Counted from the stretch's first letter, positions 1 through 8,216 are shown. The stretch: DNA of 64,000 bases from Fimbriimonas ginsengisoli Gsoil 348 (GCF_000724625.1 NZ_CP007139.1:1860001-1924000), one strand, 5' to 3'. The notes: generated from the letters alone by a model not told the origin. Numbers and translations are program-made.

Positions 1-938
1 CCCGCCGGGAGATCAAGGTGAACCCGGTTGAAGAACGATTGGTGCTCTTTGACGTGCTCGGCGAGCAGTTTCGCGTACCCCTTTCTGGCCGCCTTCTTGA
101 CGTGGGCCGAGGCGTGAGCCGCGAATTCTTTGTCCGCCAAGTCGGTTCCGGCCGAGAAAAGGATGGTCGCCTCGTCAGAGTTCTCGACGTGGACTCCGGC
201 GGCATCGGTGAACTGGCGTCCGCCTTTCGTGATCACCCGCAGGCGTCCTTCAAACCGAACGCCAGGAATCGCGGGGTTGCCGCTCGCGAGCTGGCCGGAT
301 AGAATCAGGTCGGAACCTTCGGCGCGAACCGTCGCCCGCTCCGGGCGGGAGAGACGGGCGACGAAGGAGATGCGCTTCTTGGCATCGGCGGTGAAGCGGT
401 ACGCCACCACGCCGGCGGGTGCGGAGGCGAACGCCTCGCGGTGGTAGGTCGTTCCGTCCGCGGAGTAGTCGACGGTAGCGAGGGCTTGGCTTAGGTCGAG
501 GGCTCGACGGTAGTTGGATGGGTTCGAATGAGGGGTGTCGATCTCCAGATTCGCGAAGATCTGGTAGCAGCCGTACGGGCCGTCCTTCCCGGCGCCCGAG
601 CCGGAACCCGGGCCTTTGCAGACGAAATTCGCCTGAAGGAGCTCTTGGGCCTTGCGGTTCTCTCCGGCGAGGAGAAGCCGGCGGATTTCGGGAAGTACCT
701 TGACCGCGTCTTCTTGATCGGCATCTTGGGGGGAGCCGGACCACATGGTCGACTCGTTCAGTACCACCCGCTCGTGGCCCACACCGCCGAAGACCATCGC
801 CCCGAGACGGCCGTTACCCAGAGGGGCGGATTCGGTGAATGCCGCGGCGGGCTGGGTGAACCAAAGATTCATCGCCGGATCGAGATCGGGCTGGGCGCCG
901 GGGGTCGCCAGCGTCAGCGCGGCGGCGAGAAGGTTCAT
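1..938 (-). CDS. GH95 family glycoside hydrolase (alpha-L-fucosidase type), C-terminus outside window
   Basis: The frame is open from the ATG at 938 to the left edge (312 codons, no stop), so only the N-terminal part is present. The start reads MNLLAAALTLATPGAQ, a short signal peptide. It is followed by LWFTQPAAAFTESAPLGNGR, LGAMVFGGVGHERVVLNEST and MWSGSP, the hallmark N-terminal GH95 block (LWY-P-W-EALPLGNGRLGAMVFGG-E-LNE-TLWSG in the family). The family removes alpha-1,2-linked L-fucose or L-galactose from plant and host glycans. The catalytic (alpha/alpha)6 domain lies outside the window, so activity cannot be judged. A TACAAT box ends 7 nt before the ATG and there is no Shine-Dalgarno, so a leaderless mRNA is likely. 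Sure of the family; substrate is inferred. Confidence 0.88.
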   Translation of the reverse strand, partial: MNLLAAALTLATPGAQPDLDPAMNLWFTQPAAAFTESAPLGNGRLGAMVFGGVGHERVVLNESTMWSGSPQDADQEDAVKVLPEIRRLLLAGENRKAQELLQANFVCKGPGSGSGAGKDGPYGCYQIFANLEIDTPHSNPSNYRRALDLSQALATVDYSADGTTYHREAFASAPAGVVAYRFTADAKKRISFVARLSRPERATVRAEGSDLILSGQLASGNPAIPGVRFEGRLRVITKGGRQFTDAAGVHVENSDEATILFSAGTDLADKEFAAHASAHVKKAARKGYAKLLAEHVKEHQSFFNRVHLDLPA

Positions 939-951
939 GAACCGAATTGTA
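939..951 (-). promoter_or_regulatory. -10 box of GH95 gene, leaderless type
   Basis: On the minus strand TACAAT (951-946) is followed by 7 nt and then the ATG at 938. With the usual 6-7 nt from -10 box to transcript start, transcription would begin at or next to the A of the start codon. Confidence 0.6.
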
Positions 952-1076
952 TCTGGTGGCATGGGGTTCCGACCCCAACGACGGCGGTTGTAATCGCTAT
1001 ATCAAGCGTTCATCTTGCTTGCGCCCGACAAAAGCGAACATGGTAACGCTGAACGTGAGGCCGTGCTCGGCAGCCG

Positions 1077-1121
1077 CCTCCCGACGGCTTCGCCGTAGGG
1101 AGGGCAGAGCTGGAACTCTGC
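1077..1121. repeat. Pair of small inverted repeats upstream of padR
   Basis: Two adjacent hairpins lie in the 269-bp gap between the divergent GH95 and padR genes. One is CTCC-CGACGGC-TTCG-CCGTAGGGAG (imperfect stem, TTCG tetraloop, about 1077-1103). The other is GCAGAG-CTGGAA-CTCTGC (1104-1121). The rest of the gap shows only the promoter elements listed separately. Confidence 0.45.
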
Positions 1122-1171
1122 GGTCCGCATGGGTTCACGGCTTACGCAAATTTGAAACCTTCCAATGCGCG

Positions 1172-1193
1172 TGTCGTATAGTGTCACACGACA
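1172..1193. promoter_or_regulatory. Candidate PadR operator over the padR promoter
   Basis: An inverted repeat TGTCGT (1172-1177)-N10-ACGACA (1188-1193) overlaps a likely -10 TATAGT (1177-1182). TTGAAA at 1152-1157 could be the -35, with a rather long 19-bp spacer. PadR proteins typically bind such dyads over their own promoter. Autoregulation is inferred from position and symmetry only. Confidence 0.45.
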
Positions 1194-1207
1194 ATAGTGC
1201 GAACAGC

Positions 1208-1813
1208 ATGAAGAACCGAGTCCCTGCCCAGAACGATGTCGTAGCCCTTGCGGTGCTTGCTCTGCTCAGCGAGAAAGCGACCCACCCTTACGAAATGCAC
1301 CGGCTGATCCGGCAGCGGGGGAAAGACTTTGTAACCGGGCTGCCACGCAGTCTCTACCGCGCGGTGGACCGATTGCAGGAAGCGGAGCTGATCGAAGCGA
1401 TCGATACCCAGCGGGAAGGCGGCCGGCCCGAGAGAACGATTTACCGGGTGACGGAAGAGGGGCGCAAGGAATTCCAGGCGTGGCTGACCGGGCTACTCGC
1501 GGGAGCGCCCGATGAGCCTTCGCTCTTCAATGTCGCGATCTCGCTTCTGCCCTACCTCTCTCCGGACGAAGCGATCCACGCGCTTAAGGTTCGGGTCGCC
1601 TTGTTGGAGGGGCAGGTTAGCCCGGCGGAAGCGACGCTTCGCCACGTCGGCTCGTTTCTGCCTCGCCTCTATCTGCTGGAGGTGGAGCATGCGCGGGTGC
1701 TTAAACAAGCCGAGCTCGACTGGGTTCTCAAGGTGATCGAGGATATCGAGAGCGGCGCGCTCTCTTGGGTGGCAATGCCCCAACTTCGACTCGTGTCGGG
1801 AGACGACCGATGA
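1208..1813 (+). CDS. PadR family transcriptional regulator
   Basis: A 201-aa protein starting at ATG 1208. Residues about 8-85 form the PadR winged helix (LAVLALLSEKATHPYEMHRL, then REGGRPERTIYRVTEEG, the wing). Residues about 95-190 form the helical C-terminal dimerisation region of the long (Vir_act_alpha_C) class. An upstream-extended frame exists, but the family block begins at this ATG. PadR proteins are ligand- or stress-responsive repressors. A dyad overlapping the probable promoter sits 15-36 nt upstream. Its TGA overlaps the next ATG (ATGA, 1810-1813), so it heads a tightly coupled four-gene cassette and probably controls it. Confidence 0.9.
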   Translation: MKNRVPAQNDVVALAVLALLSEKATHPYEMHRLIRQRGKDFVTGLPRSLYRAVDRLQEAELIEAIDTQREGGRPERTIYRVTEEGRKEFQAWLTGLLAGAPDEPSLFNVAISLLPYLSPDEAIHALKVRVALLEGQVSPAEATLRHVGSFLPRLYLLEVEHARVLKQAELDWVLKVIEDIESGALSWVAMPQLRLVSGDDR

Positions 1814-2091
1814 ATCCTATCCAAATGCTCTATTTCGCGGTGCTGATTTTGTCGCCGGGTGGCTTCTGGCTCGGCTATGTGTTCCTAAAGCACGACGCCG
1901 AGTGGAAGATGGCCCGAGCCCGCGGCGGTCACGCCGAACCGATGGCAACCCAGGCCGAATTGGAGGCACTTCGCGCGGAAGTTCGTTCGCTTCGCGAGGA
2001 GCTGGCGGGTTTGCGCGAGACCTCGACGTCATTCGACCTCAGCCTGGAAGCAGCGCTGACCCAATTGCAGCGCCGGGAGCTGAACGCGTGA
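1810..2091 (+). CDS. Small single-pass membrane protein with coiled coil
   Basis: A 93-aa protein. One membrane span lies near residues 5-25 (MLYFAVLILSPGGFWLGYVF). An amphipathic helix follows with a clear heptad pattern (ELEALRAEVRSLREELAGLR, about residues 49-70). The layout of one N-terminal span plus a cytosolic coiled coil resembles PspB-type partners, and PadR genes often sit beside Psp-like membrane genes. There is no strong sequence match, so no function is assigned. It overlaps padR by 4 nt upstream (ATGA) and the next gene by 4 nt (GTGA). Confidence 0.75.
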   Translation: MNPIQMLYFAVLILSPGGFWLGYVFLKHDAEWKMARARGGHAEPMATQAELEALRAEVRSLREELAGLRETSTSFDLSLEAALTQLQRRELNA

Positions 2092-2273
2092 TTTGGATTT
2101 CCGAGATCGATTCCGAGGGAGCGCTCGCTCTGCCAGAAGAGCTGCTCGGATGCGCCGAGGCGGCTCTTTGCTTTGCGCGAGGACCGTTTGCGGGAAGCCT
2201 CGCCCTCTATTTCACCCGTGACCTTAAGGACGAGCTGGCCCGGATGGCGCTCGCGTTGGAGTACGTTCAGTGA
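2088..2273 (+). CDS. Hypothetical 61-aa protein of the padR cassette
   Basis: Begins at GTG 2088, overlapping the upstream stop (GTGA). It starts with WISEIDSEGALALPEEL and contains two short hydrophobic stretches and an acidic/basic tail, with no recognised domain. It is supported as real by the 4-nt overlaps at both ends, which place it in a coupled reading chain. It may be a small accessory or ligand-sensing partner of the membrane protein before it; that is speculation. Confidence 0.6.
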   Translation: MIWISEIDSEGALALPEELLGCAEAALCFARGPFAGSLALYFTRDLKDELARMALALEYVQ

Positions 2274-3706
2274 TTCTTACTTCTCTCTTATTAGCTTCGA
2301 CCTTGACCGCGCAGCCGCTTCACGATCCATTTGGAGTGGCGTGGGGGTTTCTCTACGGTTACTCCGGGGTACCGGCTCCGGTGTATATGCCGGAGCTGCG
2401 CAAGCTCGGCGGGAGCTGGTCGAAGATCTACGTGATCTGGAACCAGATCGAGCCCTCGCCGGGAAAGTACGACTGGAAGTCGATCGACACGTTCGTGAAA
2501 CAGTTGCGGTCGCCAGAGGAAGGGCTGATCTCCGTCTTTTCCGCCTCCACTTGGGCGACTCGCGCCTCGGCGGCGATTCTGCCGCCTTCGCCGGCGAAGA
2601 AGCCGGCGGACTATGATCGGTTCATCCGCGAGCTTGTAAAGCATTGCCGGGGGCGGGTGCGCTATTGGCAGAACGACAGCGAGGCGAGCAATCCGATCTA
2701 CTGGTCGGGAACGGCCTCGGAGTTCGTGGATGAGACGAAGGTTTTCTATCGGGCGGTTAAGGAGTCCGATCCAAAGGCCCAGGTGGTTCTGGGTGGATAC
2801 GACGGGCTCTTCAATCCGACCGGCACTCCGTTTCCCGGGCAACAGAGAGGATTGACATTCTTCGACGAGGTTCTGCGAAACGCCAAAGATAGCTTCGACA
2901 TCTTCGACCTGCGGCTCTATGCCAACGCCTACACCATCCCAGACCGGGTGGAGTACATGCGGAAGAAGATGACCGATCTTGGCTACGACAAGCCGATCGT
3001 CTGCACGGAGTACAACGGGCCCGGCTTCTTCGACATGGCGGAAAATCGCCCGTTCATCCCGCTTGTCATGGCCTGGTCGGCCTCGATCGCCAACCAGGCG
3101 AAGGCGGTGGGGGGCGGCGAGGGGGTTGCCGGCCTCTACAATCGGACGGACCTGAGTCCTCAAACGCAGATGTTCCTGATGAACGCCCCGCCTGCGCTCG
3201 ATGAAAAGCTGCGGAGGATGCAATGCCGCGACCTGGTCCAACGAAATTTGTTGGCGCTTTCGGCGGGTGTGCGGCGCACGATGTTCTGGGACCTCTCTCA
3301 CGACACCAGCAAACGCGACGACGTGATGACGTTGATGTACGGCAAGCTCAAGATGTTCGACTTCGAGAACGGCCGCTTTACGAAGCGGTATCCGATGGCG
3401 GATGCGTTCGCCCGGATGACTCGGGCGTTGCGTGGAGTTCGCTCGGTCCGCCGCATCCCGGTGGAGGAGTCTCCGGCGATCTACCTATTCGAAGCCGACT
3501 GCGGACGACGCGGCCCGGTTTACGTGGCGTGGAGAAAGGGAGATCCGTTCAAAGATGAGGAGGCCCAATCTCCGTTCGCCTTCGCTTGGACGGGGAAGAG
3601 CGCGAGCGGCGTGGATGCGCTTGGGAAGAAGGTGGCGACTGAGGTTACCGACGGGAAGGTCTCGTTCCCGTTGACGCTGACGCCGACTTTCGTATCCCAA
3701 AAGTAG
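2270..3706 (+). CDS. Secreted clan-A glycoside hydrolase-like protein (TIM barrel)
   Basis: A 478-aa protein starting at GTG 2270 (GTGA overlap with the previous stop), with a signal peptide ILTSLLLASTLTAQ. The barrel pattern is clear: LGGSWSKIYVIWNQIEPSPG is the beta-2 region of GH5/GH39-type enzymes. WQNDSEASN carries Glu138 at the acid/base position, and IVCTEYN carries Glu247 at the nucleophile position. The C-terminal 100 residues look like a beta-sandwich. Clan-A retaining enzymes use exactly such a Glu pair on strands 4 and 7. I cannot choose among GH39, GH5 or an unclassified family. Being the fourth gene of a PadR cassette suggests induced expression. Confidence 0.7.
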   Translation: MILTSLLLASTLTAQPLHDPFGVAWGFLYGYSGVPAPVYMPELRKLGGSWSKIYVIWNQIEPSPGKYDWKSIDTFVKQLRSPEEGLISVFSASTWATRASAAILPPSPAKKPADYDRFIRELVKHCRGRVRYWQNDSEASNPIYWSGTASEFVDETKVFYRAVKESDPKAQVVLGGYDGLFNPTGTPFPGQQRGLTFFDEVLRNAKDSFDIFDLRLYANAYTIPDRVEYMRKKMTDLGYDKPIVCTEYNGPGFFDMAENRPFIPLVMAWSASIANQAKAVGGGEGVAGLYNRTDLSPQTQMFLMNAPPALDEKLRRMQCRDLVQRNLLALSAGVRRTMFWDLSHDTSKRDDVMTLMYGKLKMFDFENGRFTKRYPMADAFARMTRALRGVRSVRRIPVEESPAIYLFEADCGRRGPVYVAWRKGDPFKDEEAQSPFAFAWTGKSASGVDALGKKVATEVTDGKVSFPLTLTPTFVSQK

Positions 3707-3748
3707 TCGGTCGTGGAGCGCACGAGAAGGGCGACGTCGCGAAGCCGG

Positions 3749-4084
3749 TCACGGCCAATCCGGATGCTGGATGGTGTGAATGGTGCCAGGCTGCAAATTC
3801 TCCACCGCAGCTAAAACCATCTCGACCATGGGTTTGAGGGTCTCAAGGTCGTTTGATAGAGCGCGAAGATAGATCACCGCAATGCTCCTTCCACCCATGT
3901 TTTGTTGAAACTCCATGCTTCTGTCCACGGTGACCATCACAGGAAAACCGGCGTCCTCAGCGGCGGAAAGCAACCTGCCGTTTCCGAGCTTCCCCCACCC
4001 TAAGCGGCTACAGTGAATGATTTCGTGGTTTTGAAAGAGCCGTTCAAAAGGACGTGGTACGCAGTTGTCCAGCAGAATTTTCAA
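3749..4084 (-). CDS. DUF5615 PIN-like toxin
   Basis: A 111-aa protein. I start it at TTG 4084, inside the TGA of the upstream antitoxin gene, because the family begins at KILLDNCVPRPFERLF. A longer in-frame start at 4132 would only add antitoxin-overlapping residues. The fold is PIN-like, with early Asp in LLDNC, GKLGNGRLLSAAEDAGF in the middle and an acidic MVTVDRSMEF motif, as in DUF5615. Members are putative RNases paired with DUF433 antitoxins. The 4-nt overlap means co-translation with the antitoxin. Confidence 0.82.
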   Translation of the reverse strand: MKILLDNCVPRPFERLFQNHEIIHCSRLGWGKLGNGRLLSAAEDAGFPVMVTVDRSMEFQQNMGGRSIAVIYLRALSNDLETLKPMVEMVLAAVENLQPGTIHTIQHPDWP

Positions 4085-4323
4085 TGGACGAGTTCCAAGC
4101 CCATCGCACGGCGGGCTTGCCGATTCTCCCATTGCAAAACGGGCTTGACCATTTCCGGCGTCAGGTCGGGATAGGCATCGTAAAACTCGTCCCAGTCTGT
4201 TCCAGCGGCCACGTTGTCCAGAAGGATATCAACCGGGATTCGGGTGTCGGTGAAACAAATTGCCCCACCCATGACATCTGGGTCGCTGCTGAGAATGTTT
4301 TGCAGTTCTCTGGGAATGGTCAT
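4081..4323 (-). CDS. DUF433 antitoxin
   Basis: An 80-aa protein with the family signatures GGAICFTDTRIPVDILLDNV (residues 19-38) and FYDAYPDLTPEMVKPVLQW. DUF433 is a small helix-turn-helix-like antitoxin that neutralises and represses its DUF5615 partner. It is the first gene of the pair. An inverted repeat at 4353-4372 overlaps the predicted -10. Confidence 0.85.
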   Translation of the reverse strand: MTIPRELQNILSSDPDVMGGAICFTDTRIPVDILLDNVAAGTDWDEFYDAYPDLTPEMVKPVLQWENRQARRAMGLELVH

Positions 4324-4352
4324 TGATCCTGGCTCCAGCTCAGTTTTCTGGA

Positions 4353-4372
4353 CGCTACGTCCGATTGTAGCG
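4353..4372. promoter_or_regulatory. Candidate operator/promoter of the DUF433-DUF5615 pair
   Basis: CGCTAC-N8-GTAGCG (4353-4358 and 4367-4372). On the minus strand the dyad contains TACAAT (4369-4364), a good -10, about 40 nt before the antitoxin ATG. The overlap of dyad and -10 fits toxin-antitoxin autoregulation. Confidence 0.5.
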
Positions 4373-4528
4373 TTTCAGAGAAACGATCACCTTGTTCGAA
4401 TACAGGCTGGGGGGACCATCGCCGAGGCCAGCGCAGCTGAAGATTGGCCCTTGTGCGAAGGGTTTCTGTCGCACCGGTATTCGGACTCGTCAGATCGATT
4501 ATCGGTCATCCTGCTTACCAAACGTCCC

Positions 4529-5020
4529 ATGTTTGAACCCGAGATTCTTGAATTGCCCGAGTTACACCTTTTGGGGCTGCGCGTTGCCGGGAAGCCGAAG
4601 GATTTGGGGAAGTTGGTTCCTAAGGGATGGCGCGATCTGCAGTCGCGCCTTTCGCAGATCGAAGGGGTGAAGGACTCGTCGAGGCAGATCGGTTTTTTGT
4701 TGCCGAACGACCATATCTTGCCGCTTGGGCGGATCGCCACGTATATTTCCGTCGAAGTATCGCCGGAGACGCCGGAGCCGAAGGGGTTGAAGCGTCACGA
4801 TCTGCCGGCCTCCCGGTACGCGGTGTTTACCTATCGAGGCTCGTTCCTGGCCCCCGAGTTCGCGGGGTTCTATCCGGGGATCTTCAAGGCGCTTCAGGAA
4901 AGCGGCCTGGAATTCGACGGCGCCCGCGGCTGGATCGAGATGTACGACGACGCGAGCCACAACTGGGAAGACAAGGCGGATCCTAAAAACGAGCTCCGAG
5001 TTGCCTTTCCGCTCAAATGA
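4529..5020 (+). CDS. GyrI-like / AraC-type effector-binding domain protein
   Basis: A 163-aa protein from ATG 4529. It shows the stand-alone GyrI-like (SOUL/effector-binding) pattern. It starts with ILELPELHLLGLRVAGKP, has DLPASRYAVFTYRGSF in the middle, and ends with the typical RGWIEMYDD then ELRVAFPLK strand. The family binds small ligands or, in E. coli, DNA gyrase. No DNA-binding domain is present, so it acts alone or by protein contact. The frame is open further upstream, but similarity begins at this ATG. It is flanked by unrelated genes. Confidence 0.75.
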   Translation: MFEPEILELPELHLLGLRVAGKPKDLGKLVPKGWRDLQSRLSQIEGVKDSSRQIGFLLPNDHILPLGRIATYISVEVSPETPEPKGLKRHDLPASRYAVFTYRGSFLAPEFAGFYPGIFKALQESGLEFDGARGWIEMYDDASHNWEDKADPKNELRVAFPLK

Positions 5021-5091
5021 AAACGATGAACTTTTAATGCACCTGGGACGTTCTATCGGAGTGTCGCTACGTGCGGCAATGGAGGTCTCGG

Positions 5092-5541
5092 ATGATCAAG
5101 CCGTTTTTCGCCGCCACAGCGGCCAGCTTTGCCACCGCCGTACTTATCGGGTTCGCTTTCGCAAGTCCTCAAACTTTGAGATCGTCGAAGGTTGAGGCCG
5201 CCCGCCCGGTCAATATCAAGTTTGAGTGGGTTCAGGCCGCGCCTAAATCGGTCGATAGCCTGACGATCACGGTGGACAGCGGGCAAGTGGCGAACATCTC
5301 GAGGCCGATGGGCGCCGCCAAGGGAATGCGAACGGTAACCGTAACGCCGATTCTGCAGGGCGAATCCGAGGTGACGCTCGATGTCGATGTCCGGTCAGAC
5401 ACGCAAGGCTCCCAACATCTGAAGACCCGCGTCACGGTGCCGATGGGAATGACCAAAGTGATCAGCGCCGCCACGTCCAAGACGACAGGTTCCCGAGAAG
5501 CAGCCTCGGAAGAGCTCGTCTTCGTTACGGCAAACCTTTAA
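5092..5541 (+). CDS. Exported hypothetical protein
   Basis: A 149-aa protein from ATG 5092 after a GGAGGT at 5081-5086. The N-terminus (FAATAASFATAVLIGFAFA) is a signal peptide or membrane anchor. The rest is beta-rich and threonine/valine-rich (SLTITVDSGQ, MRTVTVTPIL, GESEVTLDVDVRSD), like a small periplasmic beta-sandwich. I do not recognise a family. It could be a pilus- or envelope-associated protein; only export is supported. Confidence 0.6.
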   Translation: MIKPFFAATAASFATAVLIGFAFASPQTLRSSKVEAARPVNIKFEWVQAAPKSVDSLTITVDSGQVANISRPMGAAKGMRTVTVTPILQGESEVTLDVDVRSDTQGSQHLKTRVTVPMGMTKVISAATSKTTGSREAASEELVFVTANL

Positions 5542-5640
5542 GGGCCGTAGGTAGCGGTAAGCCAAAGGCGTCGCAGGCGGGCGGATTGTGCCGTTCGCCG
5601 GCTCGAGGGTGGTCGGCCAATCGGCTACCCTTAGTGCCGG

Positions 5641-6426
5641 ATGTCTAGTTACACCATCCTGTTCTTGGGCGATGTTGTGGGGAAATCGGGGCGGGCGGCG
5701 GTTCGCGAGGGATTGCCTAGCCTGATCGACACGCATAAGCCGCTATTCAGCATCGTCAACGGAGAGAACTCGGCCGGAGGGGTGGGGATCACCCCCGAGA
5801 TCGCCGAAGAGATTTACCAAGCGGGGGCCGACGCGATCACCCTCGGCAACCACGCGTTCAACAAACGGGACATCTACCCTTATCTCGAAACGAACAAGCC
5901 GATCGTCCGTCCATCGAATATGCCGCAAGGCGTTCCAGGTAGAGGCATGTGCATCGTGGAGAAAGAAGGGATTCGCCTTGCGGTGATGAACCTCTGCGGC
6001 CGCGTGTACATGGACAGCTACGGGGATCCGTTTGCGGAATTCGACCGGCTGGTGGCGGAGTTGAAAACGGACCACCTGTTTCTCGACTTTCACGCGGAGG
6101 CCACGAGCGAGAAGATCGCCATGGGTTTTCACGCGGAAGGGCGGGCGACGGCGGTGGTGGGAACTCACACCCACGTCACCACGGCCGACGAGAAAGTCTT
6201 GCCGGGTGGTACCGCGTATATCACCGATGTGGGGATGTGCGGACCGGTCGGCAGCGTGTTGGGAATGGATCGCGAGATCATCTTGAAGCGGTTCAAGACG
6301 ACGCTTCCGCAACGTTTTGAGGTCTCTAACAACCCTGGTGTAATCTGTGGGGTAGTTATCGGCGTCGAAAGAGAGACGGGGTGCGCCACGAGCATCCAAA
6401 GAATTCGGTTCGGAGAAGAGGCGTGA
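5641..6426 (+). CDS. ymdB: YmdB-family metallophosphoesterase (2',3'-cyclic nucleotide phosphodiesterase type)
   Basis: A 261-aa protein of the usual length. Dinuclear metal-site motifs appear in order: LFLGDVVGKSGR (residues 7-18), IVNGENSAGG, ITLGNHAFN, DFHAEATSEK and VVGTHTHVTTADE. The YmdB/DR1281 family hydrolyses cyclic nucleotides (2',3'-cNMP and, in some members, cAMP) and influences biofilm versus motility decisions in Bacillus. A TACCCT box ends 9 nt before the ATG. Family is certain; the physiological role here is not known. Confidence 0.9.
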   Translation: MSSYTILFLGDVVGKSGRAAVREGLPSLIDTHKPLFSIVNGENSAGGVGITPEIAEEIYQAGADAITLGNHAFNKRDIYPYLETNKPIVRPSNMPQGVPGRGMCIVEKEGIRLAVMNLCGRVYMDSYGDPFAEFDRLVAELKTDHLFLDFHAEATSEKIAMGFHAEGRATAVVGTHTHVTTADEKVLPGGTAYITDVGMCGPVGSVLGMDREIILKRFKTTLPQRFEVSNNPGVICGVVIGVERETGCATSIQRIRFGEEA

Positions 6427-6450
6427 CGACTCGCGCCCGGAGAATTGGGA

Positions 6451-7563
6451 ATGAATAAAGTTCTGTTGGCAACACTTGCGTCGGCGATCACCGGCGTGGC
6501 CGCGGCTCAAGCGCCGACGGTTTTGTACACGCCTGCTCGCGACATGAAGGATCAGGGAATCGGGGTCAAGTACTGGGGCAGCGGCGTCATCAGCGAAACG
6601 GACGAGACGGCCTATGAAGGGACCCACTCGATCCGGGTGAGCACGCGCAACTTCTTCCAGGGCGGCGTCATGACGTTCTCGAACCCAGTCAACCTTTCGA
6701 ACGACTTCGCCAACAAGGCGAATCTGCTGAAGCTGACGTTCAAGGTCGCCGAGGGTGGCACCACCTCTTCAGGTGGGGGCGTGGGCGCACCGGCCGGCGC
6801 GGGCGGCGGCGGTAAGGGAGGCATCCGCGGCGGTGGCGCTCCCGGCGGCCCTCCAGGTGGCTTCCCGGGTGGCTTCCCCGGCGGTCCAGGTGGATTCGGG
6901 GGCGGAAAGGGTGGAGGCGGCGGCGCTCCGGGAGGATTCGGCGGTGGCGGCCAGGGCGGAGCTCCGGGCGGCTTCCCGGGCGCGCCCGGTCAGGGTAAGG
7001 GTGGTTTCGGCGGATTCGGAGGAGCGGGCGGACTTTCCGGCGGCACAACGTCAGCCTCCGTTCTCAAGACACTTCGCTTCGTGATCACCACCAGCGATGG
7101 CAAGAAGAGCGAAGTCTATGCTCCCGTCAACGTCAATGCGACGGGCGAGCGTGGCTGGCTTACAGTGGCGGTACCCCTCCAGGCGATCAGCGGCCTCGAT
7201 CGAACAAACAAGCAGATCACCGCGATCGCGCTGGCGGGCGATGCGACGACCACGTTCTACGTCGGCGACATGCGGATCGTGAACGACTCGACTCCGATCC
7301 GGGGCGAGATCAATCAAGGAAACTTGAATCTCGGTGCAGGGGAGGAGGCGACGCTGACGGGGTACGGCTTCGGCGGCTCCAGCATCCTTCGCTACACGTG
7401 GGACTTCGACGATTCCGACGGGATCCAGGTGGATGCCGAAGGTCAGACGGTCAAGCGAAAGTTCCGCAAGCCGGGCACGTATACGATCACCCTTACGGTG
7501 AGCGACTTCTACGGCCTTAAGCAGCCTTACACGACGACGATCAAGGCGGTTATCAACCCGTAA
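6451..7563 (+). CDS. Exported Gly-rich protein with C-terminal PKD domain
   Basis: A 370-aa protein from ATG 6451, with a signal peptide (NKVLLATLASAITGVAAAQ). Residues about 25-105 form a jelly-roll-like beta region (YEGTHSIRVSTRNFFQGG). Residues about 105-198 are a low-complexity Gly/Pro/Phe linker with GGFPGG-type repeats and Lys spacing. The jelly-roll then resumes (TLRFVITTSDGKKSEVYAPV). Residues about 290-370 are a PKD domain (YTWDFDDSDG, then GTYTITLTVSD). The linker thus interrupts one carbohydrate-binding-like domain, which is odd. Probably a cell-surface glycan-binding protein. A strong terminator follows directly. Confidence 0.72.
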   Translation: MNKVLLATLASAITGVAAAQAPTVLYTPARDMKDQGIGVKYWGSGVISETDETAYEGTHSIRVSTRNFFQGGVMTFSNPVNLSNDFANKANLLKLTFKVAEGGTTSSGGGVGAPAGAGGGGKGGIRGGGAPGGPPGGFPGGFPGGPGGFGGGKGGGGGAPGGFGGGGQGGAPGGFPGAPGQGKGGFGGFGGAGGLSGGTTSASVLKTLRFVITTSDGKKSEVYAPVNVNATGERGWLTVAVPLQAISGLDRTNKQITAIALAGDATTTFYVGDMRIVNDSTPIRGEINQGNLNLGAGEEATLTGYGFGGSSILRYTWDFDDSDGIQVDAEGQTVKRKFRKPGTYTITLTVSDFYGLKQPYTTTIKAVINP

Positions 7564-7571
7564 GCGCAATC

Positions 7572-7609
7572 AAAAGCGCCGGCCGCCATTCGGCGGCCGG
7601 CGCTTTTTT
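7572..7609 (+). terminator. Rho-independent terminator
   Basis: A perfect 16-bp stem, AAAAGCGCCGGCCGCC (7572-7587) and its complement (7592-7607), with an ATTC loop and six T from 7604 to 7609. It sits 8 nt after the PKD-protein stop. The A-run on the left arm could also serve the converging gene from the minus strand. Confidence 0.9.
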
Positions 7610-7623
7610 ATAAGCGGGAAAGC

Positions 7624-8133
7624 TTAGGTTCGGATCTTGTCGCGCAACCAGTCGGTGGCTTCGTCTAGAAGGCGCGGCATGCGGTATTCGAGGACCCGGA
7701 CACCGGACCAGTGGTTGTCGTCGGCCACGGCGACCTCGGTTCCCGACTTATCTCGAACAAAGCGGCCCTTCACGACCGTGATCTCCCGGACGGGAATATC
7801 GAAAAGGCTTGCTCGACCAGATTCTTCCTGCGGGACGACGACCGTCTGCGCCTGCAACCCGTGGAACGTTCCTTCCTTTGAAATCGAGCGGCCGGTTTCG
7901 CGCTGCACGAGCCCTAAGACGTCTCGCCAGTCTTGCCTGACGTTGTAGACGCGGAGGGTGCCGCGCGTGGAGCCGTTCTGGAAATCGGCGACGCGGATGG
8001 GAGTGGCGCCGAGAACGAAGCCGTATGAGGGTTCGGAACGGTGGAAAAGCGCGAACCCGAGCGCAACTCCCACGAGGAGAGCAGCGCCAACCAGACCATG
8101 AGAGGATCTGCCGCGAGGTTCCACAGAGAACAT
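7624..8133 (-). CDS. Membrane-anchored hypothetical protein
   Basis: A 169-aa protein if started at ATG 8133. An upstream in-frame extension to 8250 would run into the divergent esterase gene and adds only basic, Cys-rich residues. One membrane helix (residues about 12-33, GLVGAALLVGVALGFALF) anchors a 130-residue extracytoplasmic domain rich in Arg and Val. No family recognised. It ends just beyond the shared terminator, converging on the PKD gene. Confidence 0.55.
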   Translation of the reverse strand: MFSVEPRGRSSHGLVGAALLVGVALGFALFHRSEPSYGFVLGATPIRVADFQNGSTRGTLRVYNVRQDWRDVLGLVQRETGRSISKEGTFHGLQAQTVVVPQEESGRASLFDIPVREITVVKGRFVRDKSGTEVAVADDNHWSGVRVLEYRMPRLLDEATDWLRDKIRT

Positions 8134-8216
8134 TCTATCTGCAATTGCCGGGCATCGGAAGGATATTTCGTGCGACTCTATAAGCAGATGTGCCGAGCGG
8201 CACACGCGGCAAACCG

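Noticed and set aside
947-1207. Upstream extension of the PadR frame
   Set aside because: It would cross hairpins and the promoter dyad; PadR similarity starts at ATG 1208.
2291-3301. 336-aa minus-strand open frame
   Set aside because: Antisense shadow of the glycoside hydrolase-like gene; no domain and no promoter.
5743-6627. 294-aa minus-strand open frame
   Set aside because: Antisense of ymdB; Arg/His-rich, GC-driven frame without motifs.
6755-7084. 109-aa Ala/Val-rich frame in the Gly-rich region
   Set aside because: A frame shift of the Gly/Pro repeat; low-complexity shadow.
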